Of a stretch of DNA of 63,157 nt, positions 35,377 through 43,766 are shown one piece after another. Source of the stretch: Clostridia bacterium (GTDB lineage: Bacteria > Bacillota > Clostridia > Oscillospirales > Acutalibacteraceae). A program made the position numbers and the translations under genes. Every line of letters starts with the position of its first letter. Position 1 is the stretch's first letter. The notes beneath the pieces are model-generated. The model was not told the origin of the DNA. It made no database searches and saw only the letters and a program-made list of their open reading frames with translations. Where the stretch lies: the NCBI GenBank assembly GCA_017434855.1, contig JAFRUA010000020.1, positions 1 through 63,157 of the forward strand, given 5' to 3'.

Positions 35377-35455
35377 GGTTGAGGGTTGAGTAAGTGAATA
35401 GAATGGAGAATGAAGAGTGGAGAGTGAAGAGTGAAGAGTGGAAAGTTGAGAGTTG
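35377..35455. repeat. Seven-base-period repeat (GAGTGAA/GAGTGGA type)
   Basis: About eleven degenerate heptads (GGTTGAG, GGAGAAT, GAAGAGT and related units) in strict 7-base register, directly upstream of ccdA. Outside these repeats nothing coding is supported in 35358-35800. Confidence 0.8.
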
Positions 35456-35595
35456 TATAATAAAAGTGGACACATCGAAGAGAGAATGATAAAACAAGGC
35501 AAAGGGGTGTTCACGATGAAAGGAACAAAAAAGACGTAAAGGAGAGATGCGGTTGCGCGTACACAGTCCAAAAGCCGTCAGGTCACACCGCACAA

Positions 35596-35653
35596 ACTGC
35601 AAACTGCAAACTCCACACTGCACACTCCACACTGCAAACTGCACACTGCACAC
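35596..35653. repeat. Seven-base-period repeat (ACTGCAA/ACTCCAC/ACTGCAC)
   Basis: Eight heptads in register: ACTGCAA twice, ACTCCAC, ACTGCAC, ACTCCAC, ACTGCAA, ACTGCAC twice. The same unit reappears at 51491-51524. Confidence 0.85.
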
Positions 35654-35804
35654 GCATTCTCAACGCTCCGTCTTTATCCCTTTCCCCTTATTCCCTCATT
35701 CCCTTTTTATTTTTTATATTATACCATAGTTTTCCTGTTTTTCAATCCAATCCGCCCGATTTCTTCGGCACAAAAAATTTTTTGAAAAAATTTTCAAAAA
35801 CCTC

Positions 35805-35833
35805 TTGACAAAATTGATTTAAAGTGCTAAAGT
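35805..35833 (+). promoter_or_regulatory. Promoter of the trpB2 T-box leader
   Basis: -35 TTGACA (35805-35810), 17-base spacer, -10 TAAAGT (35828-35833). Preceded by an A/T-rich palindrome TTTTGAAAAAATTTTCAAAA. Confidence 0.8.
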
Positions 35834-35839
35834 ATGCGT

Positions 35840-36106
35840 AAACCGATGAGGAAGAGTGAGTAGGTCACCTCCCCTCCCGCACAGAGAGCTGCCGACGGTG
35901 GGAACGCAGCGGGGAGACGGCGATTGAATGGACTTCCGAGGGCGAACAGAAATGCAGATTTTGCAGAGTATGAAAGCCGGAGCCTGACCCTCCGTCAACA
36001 ACCGTCAGCGTATGACAGTACGCATGAGTGGGTGCGCAAGCACCAAGCCGGGTGGCACCGCAGGATCTGATCCTGTCCCAGCAAACGCTGGGGCAGGTTT
36101 TTGTTT
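35840..36106 (+). promoter_or_regulatory. Tryptophan T-box leader of the type-2 trpB
   Basis: All T-box parts are in order: AGTA-type 5' strand (GAGTGAGTAGG), AGAGAG and GGTGGGAAC in the distal stem I, specifier loop GAATGGA with TGG at 35929-35931, T-box GGGTGGCACCGCAGG at 36050-36064, and an attenuator hairpin at 36072-36097. TGG predicts tRNA-Trp. This leader is intact, unlike that of the other trpB. Confidence 0.93.
36072..36097 (+). terminator. T-box attenuator terminator of trpB2
   Basis: Eleven-base stem CCTGTCCCAGC/GCTGGGGCAGG with an AAAC loop, followed by TTTTTGTTTT. Confidence 0.9.
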
Positions 36107-36155
36107 TGTCCCGGCACATCGCTCAAAACAAAAATCAAAGAAAGGTGGTATCCCC

Positions 36156-37529
36156 ATGAGCGACAACAAAATCCCGTACAAAATCTATCTGAACGAAAAC
36201 GAAATGCCGAAGGCATGGTACAATGTCCGTGCGGACATGAAAACCAAGCCCGCGCCGCTGCTCAACCCCGGTACCCATCAGCCGATGAAAGCCGAAGAGC
36301 TCTCGCCCGTCTTTTGCGACGAGCTGATCGCGCAGGAGCTGGACAACGACACCGCCTATATCCCCATTCCGGAAGACATCCTCAACTTCTACAAGATGTA
36401 CCGTCCGTCGCCGCTGGTGCGCGCCTATTGCCTGGAAGAAAAGCTCGGCACGCCCGCGAAGATTTACTACAAATTCGAGGGCAACAACACCTCCGGCTCC
36501 CACAAGCTGAACTCCGCCATCGCGCAGGCCTACTACGCAAAGAAGCAGGGCCTCAAGGGCGTCACGACCGAAACCGGCGCCGGCCAGTGGGGCACCGCGC
36601 TGTCCATGGCGTGCTCTTATTTCGGGCTGGACTGCAAGGTCTATATGGTCAAGGTGTCCTATGAACAAAAGCCGTTCCGCCGCGAGGTCATGCGCACCTA
36701 CGGCGCGTCGGTCACGCCGTCCCCGTCGATGGAAACCGCCATCGGCCGCAAGATTCTGGAAGCCCACCCGGGCACGACCGGCTCGCTGGGCTGCGCCATC
36801 AGTGAAGCGGTCGAGGTCGCGACCTCCACGCCCGGCTACCGCTATGTGCTCGGCAGCGTGCTCAATCAGGTGCTGCTGCACCAGAGCGTCATCGGCCTTG
36901 AGACCAAGGCGGCGCTCGACAAGTACGGCATCAAGCCCGACGTCATCATCGGCTGCGCGGGCGGCGGCTCCAACCTCGGCGGCCTGATCTCCCCGTTCAT
37001 GGGTGAAAAGCTGCGCGGCGAGGCGGACTATCAGATCATCGCCGTCGAACCGGCGTCCTGCCCCAGCTTCACCCGCGGCAAGTTTGCCTATGACTTCTGC
37101 GACACGGGCATGGTCTGCCCGCTGGCAAAGATGTACACCCTCGGCAGCAACTTTATTCCCGCGCCGAACCACGCCGGCGGCCTGCGCTATCACGGCATGA
37201 GCAGCATCCTGTCGCAGCTTTATCACGACGGCTATATGGAAGCGATCAGCGTGCCGCAGACCGAGGTCTTTGCCGCGGCGGAGGAGTTCGCCCGGGTGGA
37301 GGGCATCCTGCCCGCGCCGGAAAGCGCCCACGCCATCAAGGCCGCGATCGACATGGCAAAGAAATGCAAAGAGACCGGTGAAGAAAAGACCATCGTCTTC
37401 GGCCTGACCGGCACCGGCTATTTCGACATGGTTGCCTATGAAAAGTATCACGACGGCAAGATGGACGACTATATCCCGACCGACGCAGAGCTGGAAGCAA
37501 GCTTCAAGACTTTGCCGCAGGTCGACTGA
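36156..37529 (+). CDS. trpB2: TrpB2-type tryptophan synthase beta-like enzyme
   Basis: This 457-residue PLP enzyme belongs to the long TrpB2 class: extended N-terminus (IPYKIYLNENEMPKAWYNV), PLP lysine in NNTSGSHKLNSA (K117), TTETGAGQWGTALS, GCAGGGSNLGG, and C-terminal GLTGTGYFDM. TrpB2 uses serine or phosphoserine with indole and works without TrpA in several microbes. The ATG at 36156 follows AAAGGTGG. Control by a tRNA-Trp T-box supports a real role in tryptophan supply, together with or instead of the type-1 trpB at 3066. No other trp gene is nearby. Confidence 0.94.
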   Translation: MSDNKIPYKIYLNENEMPKAWYNVRADMKTKPAPLLNPGTHQPMKAEELSPVFCDELIAQELDNDTAYIPIPEDILNFYKMYRPSPLVRAYCLEEKLGTPAKIYYKFEGNNTSGSHKLNSAIAQAYYAKKQGLKGVTTETGAGQWGTALSMACSYFGLDCKVYMVKVSYEQKPFRREVMRTYGASVTPSPSMETAIGRKILEAHPGTTGSLGCAISEAVEVATSTPGYRYVLGSVLNQVLLHQSVIGLETKAALDKYGIKPDVIIGCAGGGSNLGGLISPFMGEKLRGEADYQIIAVEPASCPSFTRGKFAYDFCDTGMVCPLAKMYTLGSNFIPAPNHAGGLRYHGMSSILSQLYHDGYMEAISVPQTEVFAAAEEFARVEGILPAPESAHAIKAAIDMAKKCKETGEEKTIVFGLTGTGYFDMVAYEKYHDGKMDDYIPTDAELEASFKTLPQVD

Positions 37530-37532
37530 GCC

Positions 37533-37560
37533 GTTAGCTGTTCGCCGTTCGCCGTTCGCG
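37533..37560. repeat. Seven-base-period repeat after trpB2
   Basis: GTTAGCT, GTTCGCC twice, GTTCGCG in register directly after the stop; a further short run TAGATGT/TAGATGT/TCGATGA lies at 37607-37627. Confidence 0.65.
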
Positions 37561-37573
37561 ATCAGCAATATTA

Positions 37574-37603
37574 AACCCCACCGTGGAATGTCCCGGTGGG
37601 GTT
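37574..37603 (+). terminator. trpB2 terminator
   Basis: Perfect ten-base stem AACCCCACCG/CGGTGGGGTT with a ten-base loop, followed by GTTT. Confidence 0.8.
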
Positions 37604-37642
37604 GTTTAGATGTTAGATGTTCGATGACGTGACCGGGAACGC

Positions 37643-38101
37643 TCAGCCCTGCGGCGGGGCGGGTTGCTGCATCTGCGCTTTTTGCAGCTCCAGCTGCTGT
37701 GCCAGCAGCGCACGCATCTCTTCCTGCCGCTCGGCCATCCCCGCCAGCACCATCATCGGCGCCGCAGCAACAACGGCACCTGCAATCCCGCCAAAGATGA
37801 CACCCACCGCCATTCCGCCGTTGACATCCGCAAGCGATGCACCGACGATCACCGCAGCAATGATCCCGACGATCATTTCAACAATGGCCGTCACACGAAG
37901 AACTCCGACCCAACTGTCGCTGCGGCGCGCTGTGGCCTTCACGTCCGGCTGCGGCTGCGGCGGTGTTGGGTGCGACTGTTGATATGCGATATACTGATTC
38001 TGAATCTGCGCACGCATACAGTCCTCGCACTGCACGGCCCCGTTTACGGTGAATTCTTCCCCCCATTTCAGGGGTTTTCCACAGGTTTCACAACGCTTCA
38101 T
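37643..38101 (-). CDS. Zinc-ribbon membrane protein of unknown function
   Basis: This 152-residue protein begins with a four-Cys motif (CETCGKPL...CEDC), followed by a Gln/Pro-rich linker, two hydrophobic helices (about 68-88 and 95-120), and a charged helical tail (MAERQEEMRALLAQQLEL). No family is recognised. The ATG at 38101 has GAGGGATGG upstream. It stands alone, convergent with trpB2. A sensor or scaffold at the membrane is possible but not shown. Confidence 0.72.
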   Translation of the reverse strand: MKRCETCGKPLKWGEEFTVNGAVQCEDCMRAQIQNQYIAYQQSHPTPPQPQPDVKATARRSDSWVGVLRVTAIVEMIVGIIAAVIVGASLADVNGGMAVGVIFGGIAGAVVAAAPMMVLAGMAERQEEMRALLAQQLELQKAQMQQPAPPQG

Positions 38102-38295
38102 TCCACCATCCCTCTTTCAGTCGATTGATAGCCCTATCGTATCACAGATTGCCCTGTTTTGTCAATGAAGTGTTTGATTCAGAAAGGCGGCCGCTGCAAA
38201 CCGTGCGCCGTCCGTTCATCGTTTGTTTCCATTTTCGCAACATGTAAAACAAGCTATGACGATATAATATATAAAATCAACAAAAGGAGATGGAA

Positions 38296-39753
38296 ATGAT
38301 GAAAAAAATTCTTTCAATTTGCATGAGCGTCCTGTTGCTTTTGAGCTGTGCGGCGGCTGCGTTTCCGGCAGTTGCAGCCCCGCGGCCGGGCACATGGAGC
38401 TTTGACGCAGAGGCAAAGGTGCTGACCGTTGGGCCGACGTTCGATTTCAATGCGATCGCCGACTATGATATTCCTTATGACGAGGAACACTTTCGTTTGC
38501 CCTTGATCGATCACTGCACGGTCGTGGTGGATGAAGCCAACCCGTATTACAAAAGCGTGGACGGCGCCATGTACAGCAAAGACGGCAAGACCCTCTATTC
38601 TTTGCCGATTGCAAAATTCACCGACGAAAACGGCACCCTGACCATCCCGGCCGAGGTGGAGCGCATCGAAGACAACGCCTGCTCTGTTGATCAGATGGAT
38701 TTTACATACTGGGCAGAGATGCAGCAGGTGAAAAAAATCGTCCTGCCGGAAGGGCTGACGTATATTGGGCGAGCTGCGTTTTCGGGCTATCGCGCCTGTG
38801 AGGACCTGCATTTTCCGGATTCGCTCAAAATGGTCGGCCCCGGTTCCTTCAGCGGGCTGGAATCGCTGAAGGAGCTGGACACGAACTGCATTGAAAACAT
38901 CGGGACCGGCGCGTTTGCTTACGGCGGCATGGAGACGGTACGCGGCGATCACGTGGTCGCATACGGCGGCGAAGGCAATTATGCACTTGGCACGATCCTC
39001 GCTTCTGCGGTGTTCAGAGAGTGCGATTCCCTGAAGACGATCTATATCCCCGCCACCGCGCGGCGCGTCTGCGGCTATGAGCCGGTGGACGGCAAGCTGG
39101 TGTACAACGTCAATCAGGAACGCGATGAACTGCTGTTCCACTGCATCTCGCTGGAAAAGATCGTTGTCGACCCGGCGAATCCCTGGTACAGCAGCGACGA
39201 AGACGGCGTGCTGTATAACAAAGACAAAACCATGCTGCTGCATTATCCGCTCGGCAAAGAGATCGGGACATACAAGGTTGCCGATACCGTGAAATCCATC
39301 GATCCTTATGCGTTCTCGTTTATGCAAAAGACCGACCGCGTGATTCTGCCGCAGAATCTGGAAACGGTTGGTTACGCTGCGTTTGCGTGGTGCTGGTCCT
39401 TGAAAGAAGTCGTCATTCAGCCGGGACCGACCTTTATTGAAGCCGGCGCATTTCATGACGCTTATTCTCTTGAAAAGCTCACCATTCCCGCCTCGGTCAC
39501 GATCATCGGCGACGGCGCAATCATCGGCGACGGTGCAAACGCCTCAAACGCAAAGCTTTCCGACGTTTATTTTGGCGGAACCAAGGCACAGTGGAACGCA
39601 ATTCAGGTTTATGAAAGAAACGATGCACTTAAAAAGGCGACCATCCATTTCGCCGACGGAACCGAAAATAACGAATCTCTGAATTTCTTCCAGAAAATCG
39701 TACAGTTCTTCAAGAACCTCTTTGTGCAATTGAAAAACCTGTTCCGCCGATAA
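38296..39753 (+). CDS. Secreted leucine-rich repeat (BspA-type) protein
   Basis: This 485-residue protein has a signal peptide (to about residue 26), LRR_5-type repeats (for example PEGLTYIGRAAFSGYRACED, LPQNLETVGYAAFAWCWSLK, IPASVTIIGDGAI) and ends in NFFQKIVQFFKNLFVQLKN then LFRR, the same style of Phe-rich cationic amphipathic tail as the 25-31 kb secreted proteins. The ATG at 38296 is chosen as it lies six bases after AAAGGAG; the frame could also start two codons earlier, but without spacing. A TATAAT lies about 30 bases upstream. Surface binding is the likely role. Confidence 0.83.
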   Translation: MMKKILSICMSVLLLLSCAAAAFPAVAAPRPGTWSFDAEAKVLTVGPTFDFNAIADYDIPYDEEHFRLPLIDHCTVVVDEANPYYKSVDGAMYSKDGKTLYSLPIAKFTDENGTLTIPAEVERIEDNACSVDQMDFTYWAEMQQVKKIVLPEGLTYIGRAAFSGYRACEDLHFPDSLKMVGPGSFSGLESLKELDTNCIENIGTGAFAYGGMETVRGDHVVAYGGEGNYALGTILASAVFRECDSLKTIYIPATARRVCGYEPVDGKLVYNVNQERDELLFHCISLEKIVVDPANPWYSSDEDGVLYNKDKTMLLHYPLGKEIGTYKVADTVKSIDPYAFSFMQKTDRVILPQNLETVGYAAFAWCWSLKEVVIQPGPTFIEAGAFHDAYSLEKLTIPASVTIIGDGAIIGDGANASNAKLSDVYFGGTKAQWNAIQVYERNDALKKATIHFADGTENNESLNFFQKIVQFFKNLFVQLKNLFRR

Positions 39754-39770
39754 ACCGTTTCAAAAAAAGC

Positions 39771-39807
39771 AAACCGTTCCTGCCAGTGACGCGGGAACGG
39801 TTTTTTT
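39771..39807. terminator. Bidirectional terminator between LRR and phosphatase genes
   Basis: Nine-base stem AACCGTTCC/GGAACGGTT with a 13-base loop, followed by TTTTTTT on the plus strand and by a T-rich run on the minus strand. It serves the convergent neighbours. Confidence 0.85.
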
Positions 39808-39875
39808 GCTGTCAGATGTCGCGGCCCGCCGGGACCGCTTTTGTTTTCACACCGATGATCAACCGGGGTGTGGGT

Positions 39876-40955
39876 TTATTTGTTCAGTTTGAGCCGGATG
39901 TTCCCGGGCAGATCGACCAGCGTGTTCATCACAGCGTGATATGCCTTTTTCAGCGCGTTCGTGATCGTCCGCAGAATCGGCGGCGCGTCGTCCAGGTCCG
40001 CGGTGGAAAACGTCCGGTTGTGGATCGTGACCGCACCGGGAACCGCTCTGGTTCCGGTACCGAACAGGTCCGCCGGCACGCGGCTGACAAACTGTTCCGG
40101 CTGCGCAATGCCCAGGGCATACAGCGCAATAGCGGATGCGTCGCGGTTGTGGGTGTCGTCGTCCATCGCGGTCGCGTTCACGGTCTTGCCGGTGACTGCC
40201 AGGATCGCGGCGCCCTCTTCCACGGTGAAACCGCCGTGGCCGTGTTTGCTTTCGCCGTGGTCGGCCACAAGGATGAACAGTCCGTTCTCCATCAGGCCGC
40301 TTTGCACAACGGCGTTATAGATGCGGCCCACCAGCATGTCCGCGCGGCGGACGGCGGTGAAGTATTCGTCGCTGAAACCGCCATGGGTGTGGGCGGCGTG
40401 GTCCACGCTGTCAAGCTGCACAAACATCAGCGCCGGCGCGTTGCCCGCGTTCAGATACGCCTCGATCTCGTCAACCACCTTGGGGTCGGTGTCGCGGCGG
40501 ACCTTGGTCACGCCAAGATCGGTTTCGATCAGGCCGTGGTTGATCGCTTCCCAGTTGACAAAAGACGCCAGCTCCGCCTGCGGCATGGCCTGCCGTGCGT
40601 AATAGAAAATGCTGTGGTTCGGCGCAGAGGAGTCGCGCTCGTTTTTCTTGAGGCTGTCGTTGGTGAAGCCGTGGGTCGTGTAATCGACGCCGGTCAGGAT
40701 GGAGCCCCAGTTCTGCGCGCTGATCGTGACGACCTCGGTGTGCGCGTCGTGCCGATAGGCAAAGTCGCCGAAGATGGCGTCAAAGCAGGGCGATTCCACC
40801 TGGCTGAACGCCGCGCCCGCGCCGTCCACGCCGATGATGAACACATGGTCATAGGCGCCGAAGCTGTTGTCTTTGTCTTCTGCGGCCAGTGCCGGCACCG
40901 TGCACAGCGCGATCAGCAGCATGGCAAGGAGAATGGAACCGATTTTTTTCATCAT
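39876..40955 (-). CDS. Secreted alkaline-phosphatase-superfamily hydrolase
   Basis: This 359-residue protein has a signal peptide (about 1-25). Metal sites of the alkaline phosphatase/phosphodiesterase fold are visible: Asp in IGVDGAGAAF, the nucleophile region ISAQNWGSILTG, QLDSVDHAAHTHGG and VADHGESKHGHGG. It probably hydrolyses a phosphate or sulfate ester outside the cell. The ATG at 40955 follows GAAAGGGG. It lies 27 bases downstream of a GPH-type transporter, so uptake and external hydrolysis may serve one substrate. Confidence 0.85.
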   Translation of the reverse strand: MMKKIGSILLAMLLIALCTVPALAAEDKDNSFGAYDHVFIIGVDGAGAAFSQVESPCFDAIFGDFAYRHDAHTEVVTISAQNWGSILTGVDYTTHGFTNDSLKKNERDSSAPNHSIFYYARQAMPQAELASFVNWEAINHGLIETDLGVTKVRRDTDPKVVDEIEAYLNAGNAPALMFVQLDSVDHAAHTHGGFSDEYFTAVRRADMLVGRIYNAVVQSGLMENGLFILVADHGESKHGHGGFTVEEGAAILAVTGKTVNATAMDDDTHNRDASAIALYALGIAQPEQFVSRVPADLFGTGTRAVPGAVTIHNRTFSTADLDDAPPILRTITNALKKAYHAVMNTLVDLPGNIRLKLNK

Positions 40956-40982
40956 AAAAACCCCTTTCAAAATGTTGTTGTT

Positions 40983-42416
40983 TTATTCGTCGCTGTTCAG
41001 CAGCCGCTCTGCCTCGGGCAGCTCTTTTTCATCCAGTTCAACGGCGCGGCGGGCCGCAAGGTCGGCCTGCATCTGTTCCGTGGTCTTCTTGTCCAGCGGA
41101 TACAGCAATATGAGCACCAGCATCAGCGCGATCATGAGGAACGGGCCGAAGGTTGAAACGTTATACATGCCCTTGATGACCTCCGGCGCCTGCTTGCCGA
41201 TGAACTCTTTATCGGTGTTGTAGCCGACGAAGCTGCACAGCATCGGCACGATGGCGGCCAGAGCCTGGCCCATCTTGCGCATAAAGGTAAAGACGGCAAA
41301 GTTGGTCGCTTCCTCGCGCTTGCCCGTGACCCATTCCTGGTGGTCCACCACGTCGCCGCACATGGCCCAGACCTCAAGGATCACAAAGCCGATGCCGGCG
41401 TTGACAAAGAAGGCAAGGATGATATAGACCCAGATGTTCTGGAAGTGGCCCAGCCAGGTGATCAGCGCCGCCACCGAAGAGATGGAGAACCCGACCACGC
41501 AGATGGCCTTTTTGCCCCACGCGCGAATCATTTTGTTTGCAAACGGGATCATGAGCGCCATCGGCAGATAAGAGATCACCAGATAAATGGTGCCAAAGCC
41601 GCTCTTTTCATAAAAGTCCTTGAACAGATAGACGTTTGCCGTGTTGATATAGAGCTGCACCGCAATGACCAGCCCGCCGATCAGGCTCATGGTCACAAAG
41701 GCGCGGTCCTTGATGACGTCCTTGAGGGTGCTGGTGATGTGCACCTGCTCGCTGGAAAGCAGGATCAGCTCCGGCTTTTCCTTCGTCCAGGCGTATGAAA
41801 TGAAATAAATGCTCATCATGGCCACCGCGATGATGCACATGGCAACAAACAGACGCTTGCCGTCCATCTGCTGGCCGTCGTCGCCGCCGACCATCACCAG
41901 CGTCGGAAACAAAAGCTGCGGAATGTTGCCGAAACCGCCGCCGATGGCGCGGCTGACAGACAGGTTGCTGCGCTCGTTGTCCTTGTCGGTCATGACCATC
42001 GCCAGCGACCCGTAGGGTACCGAGAGGACGGTATAGATCATGCCGTACAGAATATAGGTCACGGCAACATAGATGATGTTCACCGTTTCGTTTGACGTCA
42101 GCTTCGGGAACCCGGCCAGCGCATACACCAGCACCGCCGAAATCGCCAGCGGGAACCCCGCCCACAGGATGAACGGGCGGTACTTGCCGCCCTTGCCGGG
42201 CTTGTGCTTTTGCACAATGGTGCCCATGATCGGGTCGTTGATCGCGTCCCAGATGCGGGCGATCCAAAAGATCACGGTGACAATGGTGCCCTTGATGCCG
42301 AGAATGTCGGTGCAATAGATTGCAAGATACGTCCCCATGACGCAAAAGGCCAGGTTGTTTGCCGTGTCACAGAAGGTATAGCCGATATAGTTTTTTGCAG
42401 ACAGCTTATCGTTCAT
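40983..42416 (-). CDS. GPH-family (MFS_2) sugar:cation symporter
   Basis: This 477-residue membrane protein has about 12 helices and the GPH/MelB signatures: GYTFCDTANNL at the start, WDAINDPIMG in helix 2-3 (cation-site Asp residues) and KYRPFILW. Members import sugars or glycosides with Na+ or H+. The ATG at 42416 follows AAAGGAGG. It is the first gene of a pair with the secreted hydrolase. Substrate unknown; the neighbouring phosphatase suggests a dephosphorylated or desulfated sugar, which is inference. Confidence 0.9.
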   Translation of the reverse strand: MNDKLSAKNYIGYTFCDTANNLAFCVMGTYLAIYCTDILGIKGTIVTVIFWIARIWDAINDPIMGTIVQKHKPGKGGKYRPFILWAGFPLAISAVLVYALAGFPKLTSNETVNIIYVAVTYILYGMIYTVLSVPYGSLAMVMTDKDNERSNLSVSRAIGGGFGNIPQLLFPTLVMVGGDDGQQMDGKRLFVAMCIIAVAMMSIYFISYAWTKEKPELILLSSEQVHITSTLKDVIKDRAFVTMSLIGGLVIAVQLYINTANVYLFKDFYEKSGFGTIYLVISYLPMALMIPFANKMIRAWGKKAICVVGFSISSVAALITWLGHFQNIWVYIILAFFVNAGIGFVILEVWAMCGDVVDHQEWVTGKREEATNFAVFTFMRKMGQALAAIVPMLCSFVGYNTDKEFIGKQAPEVIKGMYNVSTFGPFLMIALMLVLILLYPLDKKTTEQMQADLAARRAVELDEKELPEAERLLNSDE

Positions 42417-42479
42417 GGATATCCTCCTTTGAAAAAAACAGGACTTGATCCGTGTCAAGCCCTGTTTGCGTGAACGCTT

Positions 42480-42668
42480 TTATGCTACGGTCTCGGAAAT
42501 GAAATCACCGTCGAAGCAGGCGCAGGACACATAGTTTTCACGGTTGTCCGCATCCTTTGCATTCTTCTTTTCAATCAGCTTCGTGACTGCCTTGTAGATG
42601 AAAACCACAGCGGCAATGACGGCCGCTACGATGGCCACGATCTTTGCGATTTTTTTCGCTTTGCTCAT
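42480..42668 (-). CDS. Small single-helix membrane protein
   Basis: This 62-residue protein has a basic start (MSKAKKIAK), one hydrophobic helix (about 9-29), a charged middle and a Cys-containing end (YVSCACFDGDFISETVA). The ATG at 42668 follows TTGGAGG; a longer frame upstream lies across the promoter. Similar short proteins occur widely in clostridia but none is characterised. It has its own promoter at 42699-42727. Confidence 0.72.
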   Translation of the reverse strand: MSKAKKIAKIVAIVAAVIAAVVFIYKAVTKLIEKKNAKDADNRENYVSCACFDGDFISETVA

Positions 42669-42698
42669 ATTGATAACCTCCAAACAAATCTTTTGCTT

Positions 42699-42727
42699 AT
42701 TATAGCATGTTCTTTTTGACAAGTCAA
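42699..42727 (-). promoter_or_regulatory. Promoter of the 62-residue membrane protein gene
   Basis: Minus strand: -35 TTGACT (42722-42727), 17-base spacer, -10 TATAAT (42699-42704). Confidence 0.8.
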
Positions 42728-42766
42728 CCAAAAGCAGGAATTTTCATCCAAAACTTTTGTCAACAA

Positions 42767-43747
42767 TCAATAAGTGATCTGATAGGTCGCCGTGTGATCG
42801 CCGTGCATTTTCAGCGTGACGGCAACCATAAGCGAACCGCTGCCGGTTGCTTCGGGCACAACCAGGTGGTGCGTCATGGCGGTGATGCGGCCCTGGCTGT
42901 CGATCGTCGCGTCAATGGTGCCGCCGCTGTAGGTGATGTTGAAATCGTCGATCTTTGCGTTTGAGGGCAGCCCCAGCGTGTCGGGATTGATGACCTCCAT
43001 CACCGTGGAATAGTTCGGCGCGGGGGATGTCATTGTTTGTTTTTCGGTCCCCAGCGTCAGGTGGATGCGATAGCCGCCGTCCCCCGTGGGGGTTGCGGTG
43101 GCAGACGTCACAGCGCCCGGCGACAGCGCGGCGTTCCGGTCCGTCGGCGCAATGACGTGTGTGGCGGAAAAGCCGGACGTCGGGTCAGAGCCGCCGGAAA
43201 AATGATAGGTCTTCGGCTGCGAGTTCTGCTTGCTGCTGGCGATCATGCTGTCTGCAAAGCCGCGCACGGAATCCGGGTCCATTTCGTCAATGGCCACGTT
43301 GAGCTGATCGTTCTTGGTCAGCGTAAAATTCGGCGTCGCCTTCAGTTGATTGACCGCATTGATATAGGCGGCCACGATGTCTGCCTTGGACGACGGCACG
43401 GCGGGGGCCGTGGTGGTCGGCGCGGTCGACGCGGTGGGCAGCGTCACCGCCGGGTCGCTTTGCGTCGTGACCGTCGGCAGATAATCGGTCGGCACAGTAT
43501 CGGGCACCTGATTCGGAACGTCCGGATTGGTCACGGCCGGGTCGGTCGGCGCCGCCGGGTCCGTCGGCACGGCCGATGCGGTCGGCGCCGCAGTCGCGCT
43601 GGGCTGTGTGGGCGCCGTTGCCGGAATCGTCGCCTTGGGCGGGTCTGTGGGATTGATCTTTTGTGCCGCGATCCCGAGGGCAACATAATACACCGCAAGC
43701 GCAATCACACAAACGATCAAAAATTGCTGAAATGTTTTTTTCTTCAT
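42767..43747 (-). CDS. Membrane-anchored protein with Thr/Pro-rich stalk
   Basis: This 326-residue protein has an N-terminal hydrophobic anchor (about 8-28), a stalk of about 100 residues made mostly of Thr, Pro, Ala, Asp and Val, and a beta-rich C-terminal domain (about 130-326) with no catalytic motif seen. The stalk would hold the domain off the membrane. It begins 19 bases after the stop of the large fibronectin-III gene upstream, so both may form one surface-protein operon. No family recognised. Confidence 0.72.
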   Translation of the reverse strand: MKKKTFQQFLIVCVIALAVYYVALGIAAQKINPTDPPKATIPATAPTQPSATAAPTASAVPTDPAAPTDPAVTNPDVPNQVPDTVPTDYLPTVTTQSDPAVTLPTASTAPTTTAPAVPSSKADIVAAYINAVNQLKATPNFTLTKNDQLNVAIDEMDPDSVRGFADSMIASSKQNSQPKTYHFSGGSDPTSGFSATHVIAPTDRNAALSPGAVTSATATPTGDGGYRIHLTLGTEKQTMTSPAPNYSTVMEVINPDTLGLPSNAKIDDFNITYSGGTIDATIDSQGRITAMTHHLVVPEATGSGSLMVAVTLKMHGDHTATYQITY

Positions 43748-43766
43748 ACGCGGTCAGGCCCTCTTC

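Noticed and set aside
35547-35729. Short frame with an AAAGGAG-like site before an ATG
   Set aside because: The site is too close to the ATG and the frame is made of heptad repeats; it is not a credible gene.
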